From Mucor racemosus (lineage: Eukaryota; Mucoromycota; Mucoromycetes; Mucorales; Mucoraceae), in NCBI GenBank assembly GCA_027405735.1, contig JAPEHQ010000012.1, forward strand, positions 682,001-746,000: 64,000 nt of DNA. Reading direction: 5' to 3'. The translations under genes and the position numbers were made by a program. The notes under the pieces were generated by a model. The model worked only from the letters and a program-made list of their open reading frames with translations, was not told the origin of the DNA and ran no database searches. Of the stretch, positions 48,333 to 60,886 are shown one piece after another. Position 1 is the first letter of the stretch. The number at the start of each line of letters is the position of its first letter.

Positions 48333-49146
48333 TACTCAAGATTTAGAATAAATATTGTAGCAAGAGAAAATGTATAATTTAATAAAGGAACTTGTTAATA
48401 AATTAAATCACACACAAAAACTGAAGACCATCTTTATTTAATATCAATAATTTGTCCTATTTATATACAAATTCTATACTACATTTATCCGCTAGATCAG
48501 TTTTGGATCGATTATATCTTTCTGACATTCCATGTCAGATCAATCTATTTACAGTAGTAACACAGCACATTTATGTTGAGCTTATTTCATACAACTAAAT
48601 CCAGAAAGTGATACGGTATGTCTCACATATCCCATTTCCTGGATCTTACTTTAGAACAACAAGAACAATCAAGAATGTTACCACAGATCAGTTACCTGAC
48701 TTCTTATCACCAATAAGGATTACAAATCAAAAGGTTGTTTATTATTGATGTATCATTCTTAAACCGGATCATGTCAAATCCAAAAAAGTAAACAATAACA
48801 GATCCGGAACCGGAAGTTCCTTAATTAAATATTAATTATACAATGCTCCTAAAAGCATGGTATAGAAGCATGGTATAGAAGCATGGTACAAAAGCATAAT
48901 ACGCCAGTACGATATTCCAACATGATATACCAACATGACACATTACTATTAAATAACATCTAAACTACTACCTTACCACACCATTAATTCCTCAAATCAA
49001 ATAGTATATAAACCCTATTAATTGCATTCCAATAAACGATATCTCTTTACTTGATTAAATTTCTAACTTTATTTAACCTAAACATATTTTGATAAATCAA
49101 TTATCTTGCAAATAACCGGTGGATGCAACAAGAAGTATACGTTTTT
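48333..49146. other. Spacer between R3 copies, possible solo LTR
   Basis: Contains a segment 48679-49084 that starts TGTTACC and ends AAACA, and includes TATATAAACC and AATAAA-like motifs. This recalls an LTR, but no target duplication is visible. Around 48855-48895 a 14-bp unit (GCATGGTATAGAAG) is repeated three times with small changes. Confidence 0.35.
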
Positions 49147-52142
49147 CTACCAGAAAAACCGTCTGTTGTATCATACATACATTCATTAAAAAATTGCAAA
49201 AGCGAGCCCGTAGAGCGACGCCGTAATTGAGCATAGCAAGATTGAATGGCCAACAAGAAGTCTCCTCTTGTACTATGGTATATCTAAGCTTTAAATAAAA
49301 AAAGCGTTTTTTTTTTTTTACTTTTCTTATATTTAACCATGTATAATCTGAAAATTCAGATTTTGTAGCGGACATTTTCGGGACTCATTTTACCCTTACC
49401 AACACTCATGATTTTGATCAAAAAAAAGAAAAATCAAATTTTGATACCAAAATCGACGTTTAAATGTACTACATTATGAGAGAAAATTGTAGCCATAACT
49501 AATACACATTTTATAAAAACTTAATATCCAATGTTAAGTAATGAAAATTTGCACTTTTGCCCCAAAAACGGAATTTTGGTTAAAGAATTTTCATATAATA
49601 TTTTGCAATAAAAATGCCTGGTATTTTTTATGGAACAAATAGAGCGCTAAATGTTGTATATGTGTACATTTTTTGTTTTTATAATTGGTAGTATAATTAA
49701 CTCTAGATTTGCAAAATCAGAAAAAAAAAAATTAAAAAATGTCAAAATTGATGATCTGGACAAGAATAATTTTCGAAATTAATATTCCGCTTATAAGCCT
49801 TGTGAGTCTTAAAAATAAGAGATTTTATAATACTTGAGAACTTTTTCAAGAATTTACAATGCTGTACCCACTTGATTCAAGCTTCTTATAACTGTAAATC
49901 TTTATGTATTTTAACATTGTGTGGTAGTTTATTTGATGATGATAATATAACCTTTATAATTATTGCGCTAGAGGCGATTTACATTAAGTTTTAGCCTTAC
50001 CCCTCCAACATCATAAACATAAACATGGCCATCACTGGGACCTATTGCCACCTTTTTACCTCCTCTTTTTTGTCCCAACAAGCCAGTTTATTTAATGCTT
50101 TACCAGAACAAACTTACTTTTGACCTATAAAAATTGATTTATTATTAGTAAAATTAATTATTAATAACAAGCTAATAATAAGTAATAATTATGGTGTACC
50201 TTTGATAGTTAGTAGTGATATACAAGACAATATCTTGTTTTCCTCATCTTAGCTGTTGGCCACTAAATAGAAATAAATGCTTTTTAAAAACTAAATAGAC
50301 TAACGTGAGTTTATTTATTCATTCAAATTAAGTCAATAATACACATACTTTTATAATCACCAGTTTTTCTCCAGGTAGATATCGACTTTAGAACAAAAAA
50401 GCATTAATTATAACGTAGGTAATGGAAAAAAATGATTAAGTTTTGTGCAGAGGAATTACAAGCTAAAAATGCTTGATAATAATAAAATAACCTAATTTTC
50501 AAGTGTCGCTCATAAAAATATGATGCCATTTGAAATGTGAACAACAATAATAAACAAACACTTCAATTGAATACAACAACAAACGCATGCTAAAAATATG
50601 AAATACCTTTTTGAGCCATACATGTCGTGTAGATGATAGCACCCTTGATCACGGTGCAATCAATTACACAAATGACATATATATCAAAATAGGATTCCAT
50701 CCAAATCAATAATAATAATAATAAGTAAAGATATCAATTTAGTCAACTGCTCATCTATATTGAAGTTGAACTATCAATATAAATAAGATTCAAGCATATA
50801 AAAACTACCCCTGAAAATCAAGGTTACATAAGAAGATAGATATAACAATAATAAACAAAACAATTATTTCGCAAAAAGGTCGATATTGTCACTCTTGACA
50901 TCAATCCCTTATGGTCAATGCTCTACATGATTTACCCCTTAAAATATTAAATCAACAACAATGTACTCAAAGCTGGAAGATTACTAAATGCAGTAAATTA
51001 CGATGTTAATTTACTAAAATAAAAAAAATATAAAAATAAAAGCAGTAGAAATACAATTATAATCAGCTAAAGTTTTTATTACAAAAGATTTCTGAAGAGT
51101 TAAAATAATTGAAAAGTATGAGGGTATTTATAGTGATTTAGAGAACTTGGATACCATCAGACTTGACTGGATGTATATTTAGTAATCTTCCAGTTTTGAG
51201 TACATTGTTATTGATTTGATATTTTAAGGGGTAAATTGTATAGAGCATTGACCATAAGGGATTGTATGTCAAGTGTGACAATATCGACCTTTTGGGAAAT
51301 GGTTGTTTTTGTTTATTTCTGTTATATCTATTTTATGTAACCTTGATTTTTAAGGGGTAGTTTTTATATGCTTGAATCTTATTTATATTGATAGTGCAAC
51401 TACGATATAGATGAGTAGTTGACTAAATTGATATCTTTGTTTATTAACATTATTGATTTGGATAGAATCCTGTTTTGATATATATGTCATTTGTGTAATT
51501 GATTGCGCCGTGATCAAGGGTGCTATCATCTACACGACATGTATGGTTCAAAAAGGGTATTTCATATTTTTAGCATGCGTTTGTTATTGTGTTCAATTGA
51601 AGCGTTTGTTTATTATCGTTGTTCACATTTCAAGTGGCATCATATTTTATGAGCGACACTTGAAATTTAGGTTGTTTTTATTTTATCAAGCGTTTTTAGT
51701 ATGTAATTCCACTGCACTAAATATACATCCGTTCAAGTCTGATGGTATCCAAGTTCTCCAAATCACTATAAATACCCTCATACTTTTTCAATTATTTTAA
51801 ATCTTCTTCAGAAATCTTTTGTAATAAAAACTTCAGCTGATTTATAATTGTATTTCTACTGCTTTTTTTTATACTTTTTTATTTTAGTAAACTTTGTTAT
51901 TTACTGCATCCTGGACGCTTTTTTTGTTCGAGAAAGATAATATTATAACGTGCCCTTACATTAACAGTTGATAATTTATTTCTAAATAAACGATAATAGG
52001 AAAAACATGTACTTTTACCTGCTACTTAATTTCAGTTTATAAAAAAATATTAGTCTTTTTATTGTAGTTTTAAACGTAAATAAAAGAGCTGAGGAAAGAG
52101 TAGAGAAGAAAAAAGATTTTGTGTGTTACAAACAGAAATTTA
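49147..52142 (+). repeat. Repeat R3, copy 2 (interrupted at 50442-51909)
   Basis: Direct copy of 46805-48332 with roughly 5-10 percent changes by eye. The match breaks after AAAATGATTAAG at 50440 and resumes at TCCTGGACGCTTTTTTTG at 51909; copy 1 reads straight through this point. In this copy the protein-like fragment has changed to 'VAIGPSDGHVYVYDVGG', so it has lost the acidic residue of copy 1. Confidence 0.82.
50442..51909. mobile_element. Four-module inverted-repeat insertion (A-B-A'-B')
   Basis: An insertion of about 1.47 kb in R3. Module A (about 50445-50984) is followed by B (50988-51181), then A' (51182-51717), the reverse complement of A, and B' (51718-51909), the reverse complement of B. 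There is almost no spacer: A ends CTGGAAGATTAC and A' begins GTAATCTTCCAG; B begins ATGCAGTAAATTACG and B' ends GTTATTTACTGCAT. The unit has no transposase. B-A'-B' would be a 0.92-kb element with 194-bp terminal inverted repeats; A-B-A' would be a 1.27-kb element with 540-bp arms. A 115-codon frame at 51453-51800 spans A' and B' and is probably a chance frame. Confidence 0.8.
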
Positions 52143-52329
52143 CAAATAAATGCATAAATACTTTTAGTGCTGCCAAACAGGTTGTTGTCGTTATTCCCAT
52201 TTGGTCTCCAAAAGAAGAAGAACATGATGGGCAGAACTCTTTCAAACCCCAAATTTCAAATTGATATATCTCGTCAATAAGGCAATTCTGTTGAATTAGA
52301 GTAACTCACATCTGTTTTAAACCATTCTG

Positions 52330-52936
52330 CAATAAAATTGAAGCAATTTTATAAAAATAAAAAATAAAGTAAAAAAATAAAAGCGTTGATAAATAAATTA
52401 TAGTCTTTCCACGGTTTTATTGTGATTAAAAAGATATCTGAAGAAGAAAAAGAATGATACCTTCATAAAGTATGCTATATTTATAGGAATTGTAAAATAA
52501 TGGATGTTTGTGTGTTGATGTCTCTTTTACAGGTGTTCAATCATGATGTATTTTATTGACATTCTTTTATAAAATACTTGGTTGAGATGTTGATACTTTG
52601 TTTGATATGATAGAATATCATTAGAAGGATGTTGATCTTTCAACGCTCCAGTTATAATTTAAAATGCAACTGAGATTTTATGAGCAGGAGTTTTGGAATA
52701 TATTATTAATGCAAAATAAGTACAGCTTTATATCATAGGTATCATGCTGTAGAATGTTGTATTTTGATCAGGAATACTTCCTTTTACAGGCACCAGCAAT
52801 ATAGAGTTTCCTCGTTATACTTATTGGAATCTGATGGAAACTCAGTCCTTATGAAGCGAGATTCAGGTACGAATCGAGATCAGTTATTTTTCTGAAATGA
52901 CAATGGCGACTTTGGTCTATAAAAGATGTCATTTAA
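52330..52936 (-). repeat. Dispersed repeat R4, copy 2 (inverted, without the LTR insertion)
   Basis: Reverse complement of 9387-10231. It lacks the 181-bp LTR insertion of copy 1, providing the empty site. It starts CTGCAATAAAATTGAAGC and ends AAAAGATGTCATTT. Confidence 0.75.
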
Positions 52937-53741
52937 TTGCACATTCAAATTGTCTTCGTTACTAATTCTATATTATTATTATGATCGATATACTTTAATA
53001 AACCGACTGAAAAACCTTGATCTCATTGCTCTGCTCATCTGGGCTGCCTGATCTATACAAAATGCTTTACTCTGCCCATCTGTGCAGATCATGATTGTTG
53101 CATTCACAGATCTGGGTACATTCCTTGGTTAAGATTACGACACAGTTTGATATGTTAAGTTCTACATTGCTGTGTATTATGTTATGAAGCTCCGTTTATT
53201 CAAGAATGTGGAACTAGTGTGTGTCACCTAGACTTAATTGGATATATGTATATATATAAATAGACTCATTTAAACAGGTAGGTCATATAATTAGAGAATG
53301 TAAATATAAAAGAAGATGGTTCGATCTTATAATAAAGTTCTTTAGTTTTAGTGTGTTCTTTCATTTTATAACAGTTTTTCTTTATTTTTATTAAATGATT
53401 TAGTACATATTTTAGCTTTGAGATTGATATAATCTCCTGGCGTAACAATTATGCCCATGGGAAGCATAGTTCGGCCATAGTGGGTTCAAATGATTTCTAA
53501 ATGGTTTTTGAATGTTTTCGCCCATTATTGAATCGAATCACCTAGAATCTTTAAATAGCATCTATCTTCACTCCATATATCATTGATATTTCTCGAAAAA
53601 TAGAAATAATAACACCAGGATACAAGTGCACTGGCCAGACAAAATTGACCAATATTGAACTAAAATTGATTATTAAAAATCGAACAACATCTAAATTGAG
53701 GGATTAATTTTTTGTATTAACAATATAGCTCCAACTCTAAT
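52937..53741. other. Gene-free spacer between R4 and R1
   Basis: Includes a short locally repeated CTGCTCATCTGGG / CTGCCCATCTGTG pair (about 53030-53085). No coding region, tRNA or repeat family was recognised. Confidence 0.4.
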
Positions 53742-54830
53742 CTACTCTGCATTTTTTATTTCAGCGAAAAATATTGATTTTTCGTCGTCGAGATAATCAA
53801 AACAATAGCTCATATCACAACTTGAAACCTATCATAACTGAGTTTCAAAATCGATTTGTCAAATCGAACAGAAAATGAATAAAAAAAACAAATTCTTTTA
53901 AATGCTCGTGAACCACAAAGTAAGTAGATCTAGCGTATTAAAAGTTTTTTATACAGTTTTGAATTCTGCATTTATCTAAACAAAATTCAAACAAATCTTT
54001 CAGATTAAATTTTGCGCAAAATGCAATTAAAGTTTTAGAGATTTTCTGAAGATATACATCAGTTTTTATAAACATATTTTAAATACAAGAAATGAAAATA
54101 ATGCGCAAAAAAATTTTCTATTGATCAAGCCATTACTAAGCCTTCTAGCTACATTTTTCGTAGAGAAAATGAAATTTTTATCCATTTTTTTTTCAAATTC
54201 AGAATTTGGGATGAGGGTATATAAGGGAAAAATTGGAGCTAGAAATGAAGGTATCTCTTTGTACACATTTTTGAGGATATCTCCACGAAAAATCAATATT
54301 TTAAAAAAAACTAAATTGAGTTCGAGAGAGCTCAACAAGGTTAATAACATGAATGCAAAAAAAATTCTATTCAATTTAGAGAATTTTTTGAAATCTATTA
54401 CAAAAATGTCAAAAAAAAAGAAAAAAAAAATAAAAGTGCTCAGAATTTTTTTATACTGAAATATGTTATAGAGCCCTTTAAAATAAGTAAATTTTATTAT
54501 TAAAAAGTGGTGGCATAGCTTAACTGTTTGAAGAGATATGAAGGCTTCAATTTTTTAATTGTTAGCAGTGAAATACCTATAAAAATCTGAAACATTAACA
54601 TTAAAAAAGTTATACCAACTGCAAAAAATAGGATATATCCGGATACTCATTTTTAGATTAAAGTTGAACGTCTCAAGTACATTGGTATATAATTTTTCTT
54701 GGTGTTATTTAATGGGAAAAAAAGTTGAGCAGGAATGAAAAATGAGACCCAGTTTTCAAGAAAAAGAGCCATAAATTTCAAAATTCTGTGGACTCTCAGC
54801 AACACAGCATAATGCGATTAGTTCACAAAC
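53742..54830 (+). repeat. Dispersed repeat R1, copy 3
   Basis: Full-length but more diverged copy of R1. Landmarks: CTCTGCATTTTTTATTTCAGCG at the left, TTCTAGCTACATTTTTCGTAGAG (54140-54162), GGATGAGGGTATATAAGGG (GTATAC has become GTATAT) and GATATCTCCACGAAAAATC (54279). Its open frame differs from that of copy 1 mainly by amino-acid-changing substitutions. Confidence 0.8.
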
Positions 54831-54992
54831 ACTTTGTAAATCCTATCCTAAAACTCAATTTGAAGTAGATAATGAAGATTACTGTATCTTAAAGTTATGA
54901 AACTCGTGTAGATGACTATTTAGTTACTCATGTATACCCAAAATTCGAAATATATTAATTTGGTAAACGATTTTCAATTTTTTATTTAAATG

Positions 54993-56460
54993 CTACATTA
55001 TCATCATAATTTCATTGTCTAAAACTGTGTCATCAAGCTCATCAGGATAATGAACTTTGTAGCTTCTAACAGGGCTAAAAAAGAACGCTTTTAATGACTT
55101 CAGATCAAATTGATGGTTACTTCGATTAGGTAAATCAGATTTGTTGGAATAACTGTCCCAGTTCAGCTTATTATGTCTACCTCGATGCGTTGTTTTGATT
55201 TTTAGTCTCAAGTCGAAAGTTTCTGCGGGCAGTGTTTTATCTTTCATAATAATGGTGATACTATCATCGCCATCAAGAAGATACCTCCCATGAAAGCATT
55301 GCTTTTTGTTGAAATCCGTTTGCAACGACTTTACTACATGCTGTGGTTCATTTGTAGTAACATGTTTTAATATAGTGCCATTGGGAAAGAAACGAATGTA
55401 TCGATAGTATGTAACAAAATGAATAGGTTGATCCCATCCAGTATCAGAGGTACCGGGTCTAATATAGTGACATGTAGAGATGTATACACCATCATATCGA
55501 ATACGTGGTCTGTCGATAAACATACGCATCCAATGTCCATCATATCTTTGCACATAGTCTGATTGAAATCGTTTTGACTGCTCTAATGTCATGGAAGGCT
55601 CCCTGAAAACACGAGTACATGCGTATTGCCAAATGGAAGGATCTCTACTCAACAAGAAGAACTTTTTACAAGTCAGAGCGAAATAAGGTATCGTTGAAAC
55701 CGAATGCAATACCAGAATTCGCAAGATATTCAACATAATTTCACCTAATTTATAGTTAGTATTTTTTTTTTTTTCAAACTCTCTTGGGTAAAATTAAATG
55801 CATATTTGTAGCTGCTTACTCGGTAATCTAGCAATTGCCACTGGTTTGTAATCCAATTCAGGTATATAAGACAAGTCATCTTCGCTTAAAAATTGTTCAA
55901 TCAAATCGGCTAATGGATCTCTTCTTGTAGCAGATGGGGCTGTGTATTCTTTTCCGAGTGGTACAATATGCTTGAAACCTTCAGTTTGCTTTTGAGGTTT
56001 ATCCTGATTTTCCTGAATCTTTGGTAAAATATTGTATTGATAATGCTTTTTATATACATAATCGATATCAGGATCTAATTTGAAGGCACGGCGATAACTA
56101 TCCAATGCTAAAAAGATTCGTTAGCCTGTTGAAAACTTTTTTTTTTTTTTTTTTCTGTGTTGGACAATTCATACCTCGGCCCAATTTTCCTTGTCTTTCA
56201 TCATCTACAGCAATTATATAATGATCCATTGCTGTTACAGGCACAGCTTTTTCTTTGGTTGTTAATGATTCTGTCTGTTCAATTAAATCGACAACGGACT
56301 CTTCCTCGCTTTTTTTATGCTGCAACGTTTGTTTATCTTTAGAAGAGGAAGCTCTAGGCTCTGTATCGTGAGTATGCTTTCGTTTGACTTCTTGACGCCA
56401 AGCATTTCTAAATTCTTCCAAGACATGCTCTTTTTCGGCATCATTATCTATGGTACCCAT
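54993..56460 (-). CDS. HRT3: F-box protein of the FBXO9/Hrt3 type, 441 aa
   Basis: Three exons: 56460-56175, 56107-55820 and 55744-54993 (1326 nt). The start is MGTIDNDAEKEHVLEEFRNA, then 'WRQEVKRKHTHD'. A TPR-like or MIT-like helix pair follows ('AMDHYIIAVDDERQGKLGRA', 'LDSYRRAFKLDPDIDYVYK'). The F-box begins 'LPSEIMLNILRILVLHS' and continues 'FALTCKKFFLLSRDPSIW'. The C-terminal domain has 'DGVYISTCHYIRPGTSD' and 'YYRYIRFFPNGTILKHVTT', which are hallmarks of FBXO9 and yeast Hrt3. Such proteins serve as substrate receptors in SCF ubiquitin ligases; the target is unknown. No defect is seen. An ATG further upstream in the frame (56541) would add a hydrophobic stretch unlikely to be part of the protein. 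Confidence 0.88.
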
Positions 56461-58399
56461 AATGTAATAAAAAAGTAATACGGCAAAGTAAAGCAAATGA
56501 AAAAGAGATCTTGAAACAAGAAAAAAAAAATCTAATGTCATGTAATATATGTATTCTGTTGGTTATTGATGACTAATTGGGACTCAGTTAATCATTCTGG
56601 TTTGTGTGTTGGCTCGATGCATGCGCACAAGAAATTAAGAACTCAACTATCCGCAGCAAATTTGACGATATGTACTACACATCATATTAAAATTGGAAGA
56701 TTTCAATGTTTAAAGAGGAGAAATTTGGAGAGATATCTTGTTGTGTGCGTTGCTATGTGCTATAGATAATGAAGTATACATTCTATAAAATAAGCTATAA
56801 AAAGGAAAGCTCTATTGAAAGTTCAAATCGATGAAATGAAGTATTCCGCGCACAAGAACCGCAGTAAAATCTTTTTATTTTCGTTATAGGATAGCCTAAA
56901 AGCCAGTAAATACAGACGAGAATAGTTAAGCAATTACTAATTGGTTTCTAAGAGTTTGTAAAGATTATTATTTGTATAATCCATCCCATAACAATCCGTT
57001 ATTCCGAGGTGTGCAAGCCCTTTGAGAAATACATGCTAATTAGAAAAGTAATTCATTTATTACAGAATAAAAAATACAAATATACAATTAAAAAAAAAAA
57101 AAAAAAACAAAACAAAATTTGATTTTTTTTGTCGGTGTTTCCTAACGAAGGAAATACGATTTATGCATAATTGGTTCTATGAGAATACAGAAAGCTTGTA
57201 TGTAGTATTAGCTTTATTCATAAATCCCAATGAAAAGAAGGAAGCCATGCTTGACACGACTACATCAATATACGATTATTGTTTTAGTTTTATATAGAAT
57301 CATATACATCAACTATACAAAATAACAAAAAGCGTTGTATTGAAATGAAATTTATGAAAAATGTATAATTCTTATTCATATAGTAAGATACTTGATACAG
57401 AAACCTATTTAGATTATACAATTAATATATAACCAATTTCCCATGCTGCAGTTATTGAGAGTAGCATAAATATCACTCATAGATTTTCAGTGAATGACAC
57501 ATTCTCTTTAATCCAAACATTCCATTTTTCTCCAACCCCCAAATGTAAGGAAGTTTCTACGAAAAATAAATTTATAACACTCTTGGATATACGTAAGGTT
57601 TTTATAAAGTAACTACTGTGAATAGCATTAGAGATACACGCATGATTTATTCAAAATGACATATGACAAACCTCACTGCCTTCAATCGAACTATATTGCT
57701 GGAAAAAAATATTTAGTATAATAGCTGCATCAAGGATATTCCAAAGTTCAATATGTCTATTTTATAAAGAAAAAAAAAAGTGCACCATACTTTACAAACA
57801 AGTAAGCATTGTAGTCTACAACTACGGGTTACCAGATAATTGAATGCTCCAGTCAATATTTCTGGGGGGGGGTAGTTTTGACATAAAGTTCTGTGTAGTA
57901 TTGATGAAGAAGGTAAATGAAAAGAATAAAGCATGTCATCATAAACTATTTCCAGCATCAACTACAATGTAAATATTACATTTTTATATATGATTTATTG
58001 TTTAGCTTTGATATTCTTAAGCTTCTCTCATGATTACTTTTTGGAAGCCTTTCTAAGCATTTAGAAACCACAGATTTTGTACATAAAAGAAACTTTTGTA
58101 AGACTATTGATCAACACAATATAAGTAATTTTGTACTGTAATTCTCCAGTTATTAGTCTTTGTTGTCAAAAAAATTGAAGTTTTTACTTAAATCAGGTTT
58201 ATTTCAAGTATGAATAATGTTTTAGCTGATGGAGCATATGTAAGGAGGGATTGTTCCAATGAAAAATGAAAAATTCAAACGATTTTTAAACTTTAAAAAA
58301 AGAAATCGAAATCAATAAAAAATAATATATATAGCATTCAAATGGTATCAAAATATGCTTCACATTTTTTATTTTATAGTAATCTAATCGTTTCATGAA
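56461..58399. other. Gene-free region upstream of the F-box gene
   Basis: AT-rich. Contains a poly-A tract at about 57089-57107 and a G run at 57864-57871. Short frames at 56566-56769 and 57713-57961 have no recognisable motif. No gene supported. Confidence 0.45.
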
Positions 58400-58700
58400 A
58401 ATTTAAGCAATTTCATGCATTTGTTACACCAAAATCAGCCTTATAATCCACGCTTTAAAGTGCGAACATCTCGACATCTAAGCTACCCCTGAAGCTCAGA
58501 AGTATATCAAACGTTTTCTATCATCCAAGAGATACTTTTTTTATCATTTTTACATATTGCAAAAGTCATCGATTTTATCGCCATTTTGGATGAGTATACC
58601 CTCATGAAAATTTGCGTTTTGGACAAATCTTGATTTTTCACCCCAAAATCGGAACTTTTTTATATGATAGACATTGATACCAAATGACCGCAAAAGTCAA
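58400..58700 (-). repeat. Dispersed repeat R2, copy 2 (inverted)
   Basis: Reverse complement of about 36225-36500. Shared landmarks include CCTTATAATCCACGCTTTAAAG, GTCATCGATTTTATCGCCAT, GGATGAGTATACCCTCATG and ATACCAAATGACCGCAAAAG. Similarity weakens beyond 58700 but may continue. Confidence 0.78.
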
Positions 58701-59593
58701 TTCTTTTGTTGAAAAATGTTTGTTACAAGGTTTATTGGTAAAAAAGTGGATTTTTTGCGATAAATCAAAATTCTGATTTTAGGGAGATACGAAAATATGT
58801 TATGTGAAAAATTCACGAACAAAAAATATATAAAGATAGACCGTCAAAAATTACATCAATTTAATTAAAGTGTTTTGGCTATTTTGAATAACGTTCTGGT
58901 AAAAATATTCTTCAAAGAATAATTTTTTTCCAAAAATGTCGAATTAAAGAAAAAAATAGAATGGTTGCAATTAACGATTTTAAGCTCCGGGAATACCATT
59001 TTCAGGCTACTTTTGCACTGTAAAGCTACTGATAATTTGAATTTTCTTGGTATTTATGCACAGAATAATATGTCTTTTGCTTTTATCTTTTAACCAAGAT
59101 GCTCTTGTCATGGAAACTTTGTTTGAAACAAGAAAATACTCTGACTGTCTACCAAAAGATTGATCTGATTTATAAAAAGACGAATATTAAAAGCGATTTT
59201 TCAAGTAACCAAACGGTTATATTGTTCATTTTTAATGATTTAAAATATTAAATTCATATAGATTCCAAAGGAGTATTTTTTTGAAACACAATAATATCAA
59301 AATTAATAAATACCAATCCTACTTTTAACAAAGCGATGGTTGAAAATCACGCCCGAAATAGAGCGGAATAGGATAGACACTATTAACAATTCTGCATTAA
59401 AAATACGTACTGTATGTAGAAAACTGTTGTAGAAATAAGCTGCTACAATGGTAAGCAATATATTATAATTCAAGGTACGCGAGAAATGGTTGCTCAAGAA
59501 TAGAAAAAGCCACTATGTACAGCATAACTGTTTATTTTACTCCACATCTTTTTTTCCCTGACTCTCTTTTTTTTTTACTTCTTTAATCTTGAA
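58701..59593. other. Gene-free spacer before the DUF4442-like gene
   Basis: AT-rich with possible weak continuation of R2 at its left side. Pyrimidine-rich DNA (59551-59590) leads into the ATG at 59594 and probably marks its transcription start. No gene. Confidence 0.45.
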
Positions 59594-60520
59594 ATGAGTA
59601 AAAGTGGACATACTGAAATAGCAACGCCTTCATTATTAGCAGATGCTTTCTCTGAGCATGTTCAAGCAACTGTTCGACTTACAAAAGTTGCGCTTGAGCT
59701 TGAATGGACAGTGTTTACACGCTTTACTGTAGGAGTGATTGTAGCAACATTTTTATCGATTATCTACCTTGTTTGGACTCTTCGTCATTCTCGTCGACCT
59801 TTGGTAGTCTGGGAAAAATTAAATAAACCACTTATCAAGATATTTCGGCCCAAGATATTTGCATTTCTGTTGGGAAATATCAACCCTTATTCCGGGTCCA
59901 TTGGTAAAAGAAAGTTATAAAAATTTAAAGGATGGTTTAGCTAATCGAAAAAGAATTCTAGATATGAGAATTTCAACATTTTCTCGTGGTTTTTGTACAG
60001 GTTTTATGCGAGTAAGTTAGTGTGGTTGTAAAGGTATTTTTTTTTTTATATATGTGTATTTATAAAATCAAATTAGGATAGACACAGTAATCGCAATCCT
60101 TTTAGAAGGTTTGGACATTGGATTTTCGGGATGATAAAAGAATATCGTGATTAAATGATTTGTATATAGTATCCATGCTACAGCACTTGCTACATTTGCA
60201 GAGTCTGTTGGTGAATTAGGTTTATTGAGTAGTTTAAAAGATGATAAAGATGAAATTACATTGATATCACTGGAGTTGGAGGTGAGGATTTTACTTTTTG
60301 GGGGTGGGGTGCATCTATTTTTAAATATTAAATCACCACTTTTGTCTGAATTTTGTAGTTTATCAAGAAAGCAAGAGGATTGCTAACTGCTTCAACTGAT
60401 TTTACTATTCCTGACGAAGATACCAAAGAAGTGAAAATTGATGTCGTAGTAAAGGATCGAACACTAGACACTGTGGCGATCGCTCATTTAGTTTGGAACA
60501 TTGAAAATAAATCTCTTTAG
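59594..60520 (+). CDS. DUF4442-like (PaaI-type hot-dog) membrane-anchored protein, with apparent frame break
   Basis: Starts MSKSGHTEIATPSLLADAFS at 59594. A membrane segment follows ('FTVGVIVATFLSIIYLVW') and then 'KPLIKIFRPKIFAFLLGN' and 'INPYSGSI'. The next part, 'PLVKESYKNLKDGLANRK' and 'STFSRGFCTGFMR', is in the +1 frame; the change falls near TCCATTGG (59898-59905) and no intron of normal size explains it. Downstream exons join well: 'DRHSNRNPFRSIHATALATF', 'AESVGELGLL', 'KKARGLLTASTDFTIPD' and a stop at 60518-60520. The pattern 'G.I......NPF.SIHA.AL..FAE' is that of the DUF4442/PaaI-like hot-dog fold, related to acyl-CoA thioesterases. Whether this copy is a pseudogene or the sequence has an indel cannot be decided here. 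Substrate unknown. Confidence 0.68.
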
Positions 60521-60827
60521 TGAAACATTAAATCAATTTAAATTATAATCGTAGCATTTTTTTTATTTTATTCAAAGCACGAATTAAACAGCATTTTTGT
60601 TGTATAAGTTTGTGTAAAAATCATTTGCATACAACCAGAACTCAAAATACGAAAAAAATGTTGGTCCCTGTTAAATTTTTTACTTTATTTTGATAGTCCT
60701 TTTTCTTTCTTTTTCATCACTTTTTTTTTTCCCTTTTTCCTCTTTTCTCTCTCACTTTTTTTGTTTTTTCTCAAACAACAGTGGAGAAAGATTTCCAAAA
60801 GTTAAAGAAGAAAAGTTTCTTTTTTTT

Positions 60828-60863
<36 letters not shown>

Positions 60864-60886
60864 ATTATTAAAAAATATAACTGGCA
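60521..60886. other. Intergenic region with pyrimidine tract
   Basis: Very T/C-rich; a run of about 40 T (60819-60860) lies just before the ATG of the polyQ gene and probably belongs to its 5' leader. No gene. Confidence 0.5.

Noticed and set aside
51453..51800. 115-codon plus-strand frame
   Set aside because: It spans the A'/B' modules of the inverted insertion and has only hydrophobic, low-information sequence; best explained as a chance frame in AT-rich DNA.
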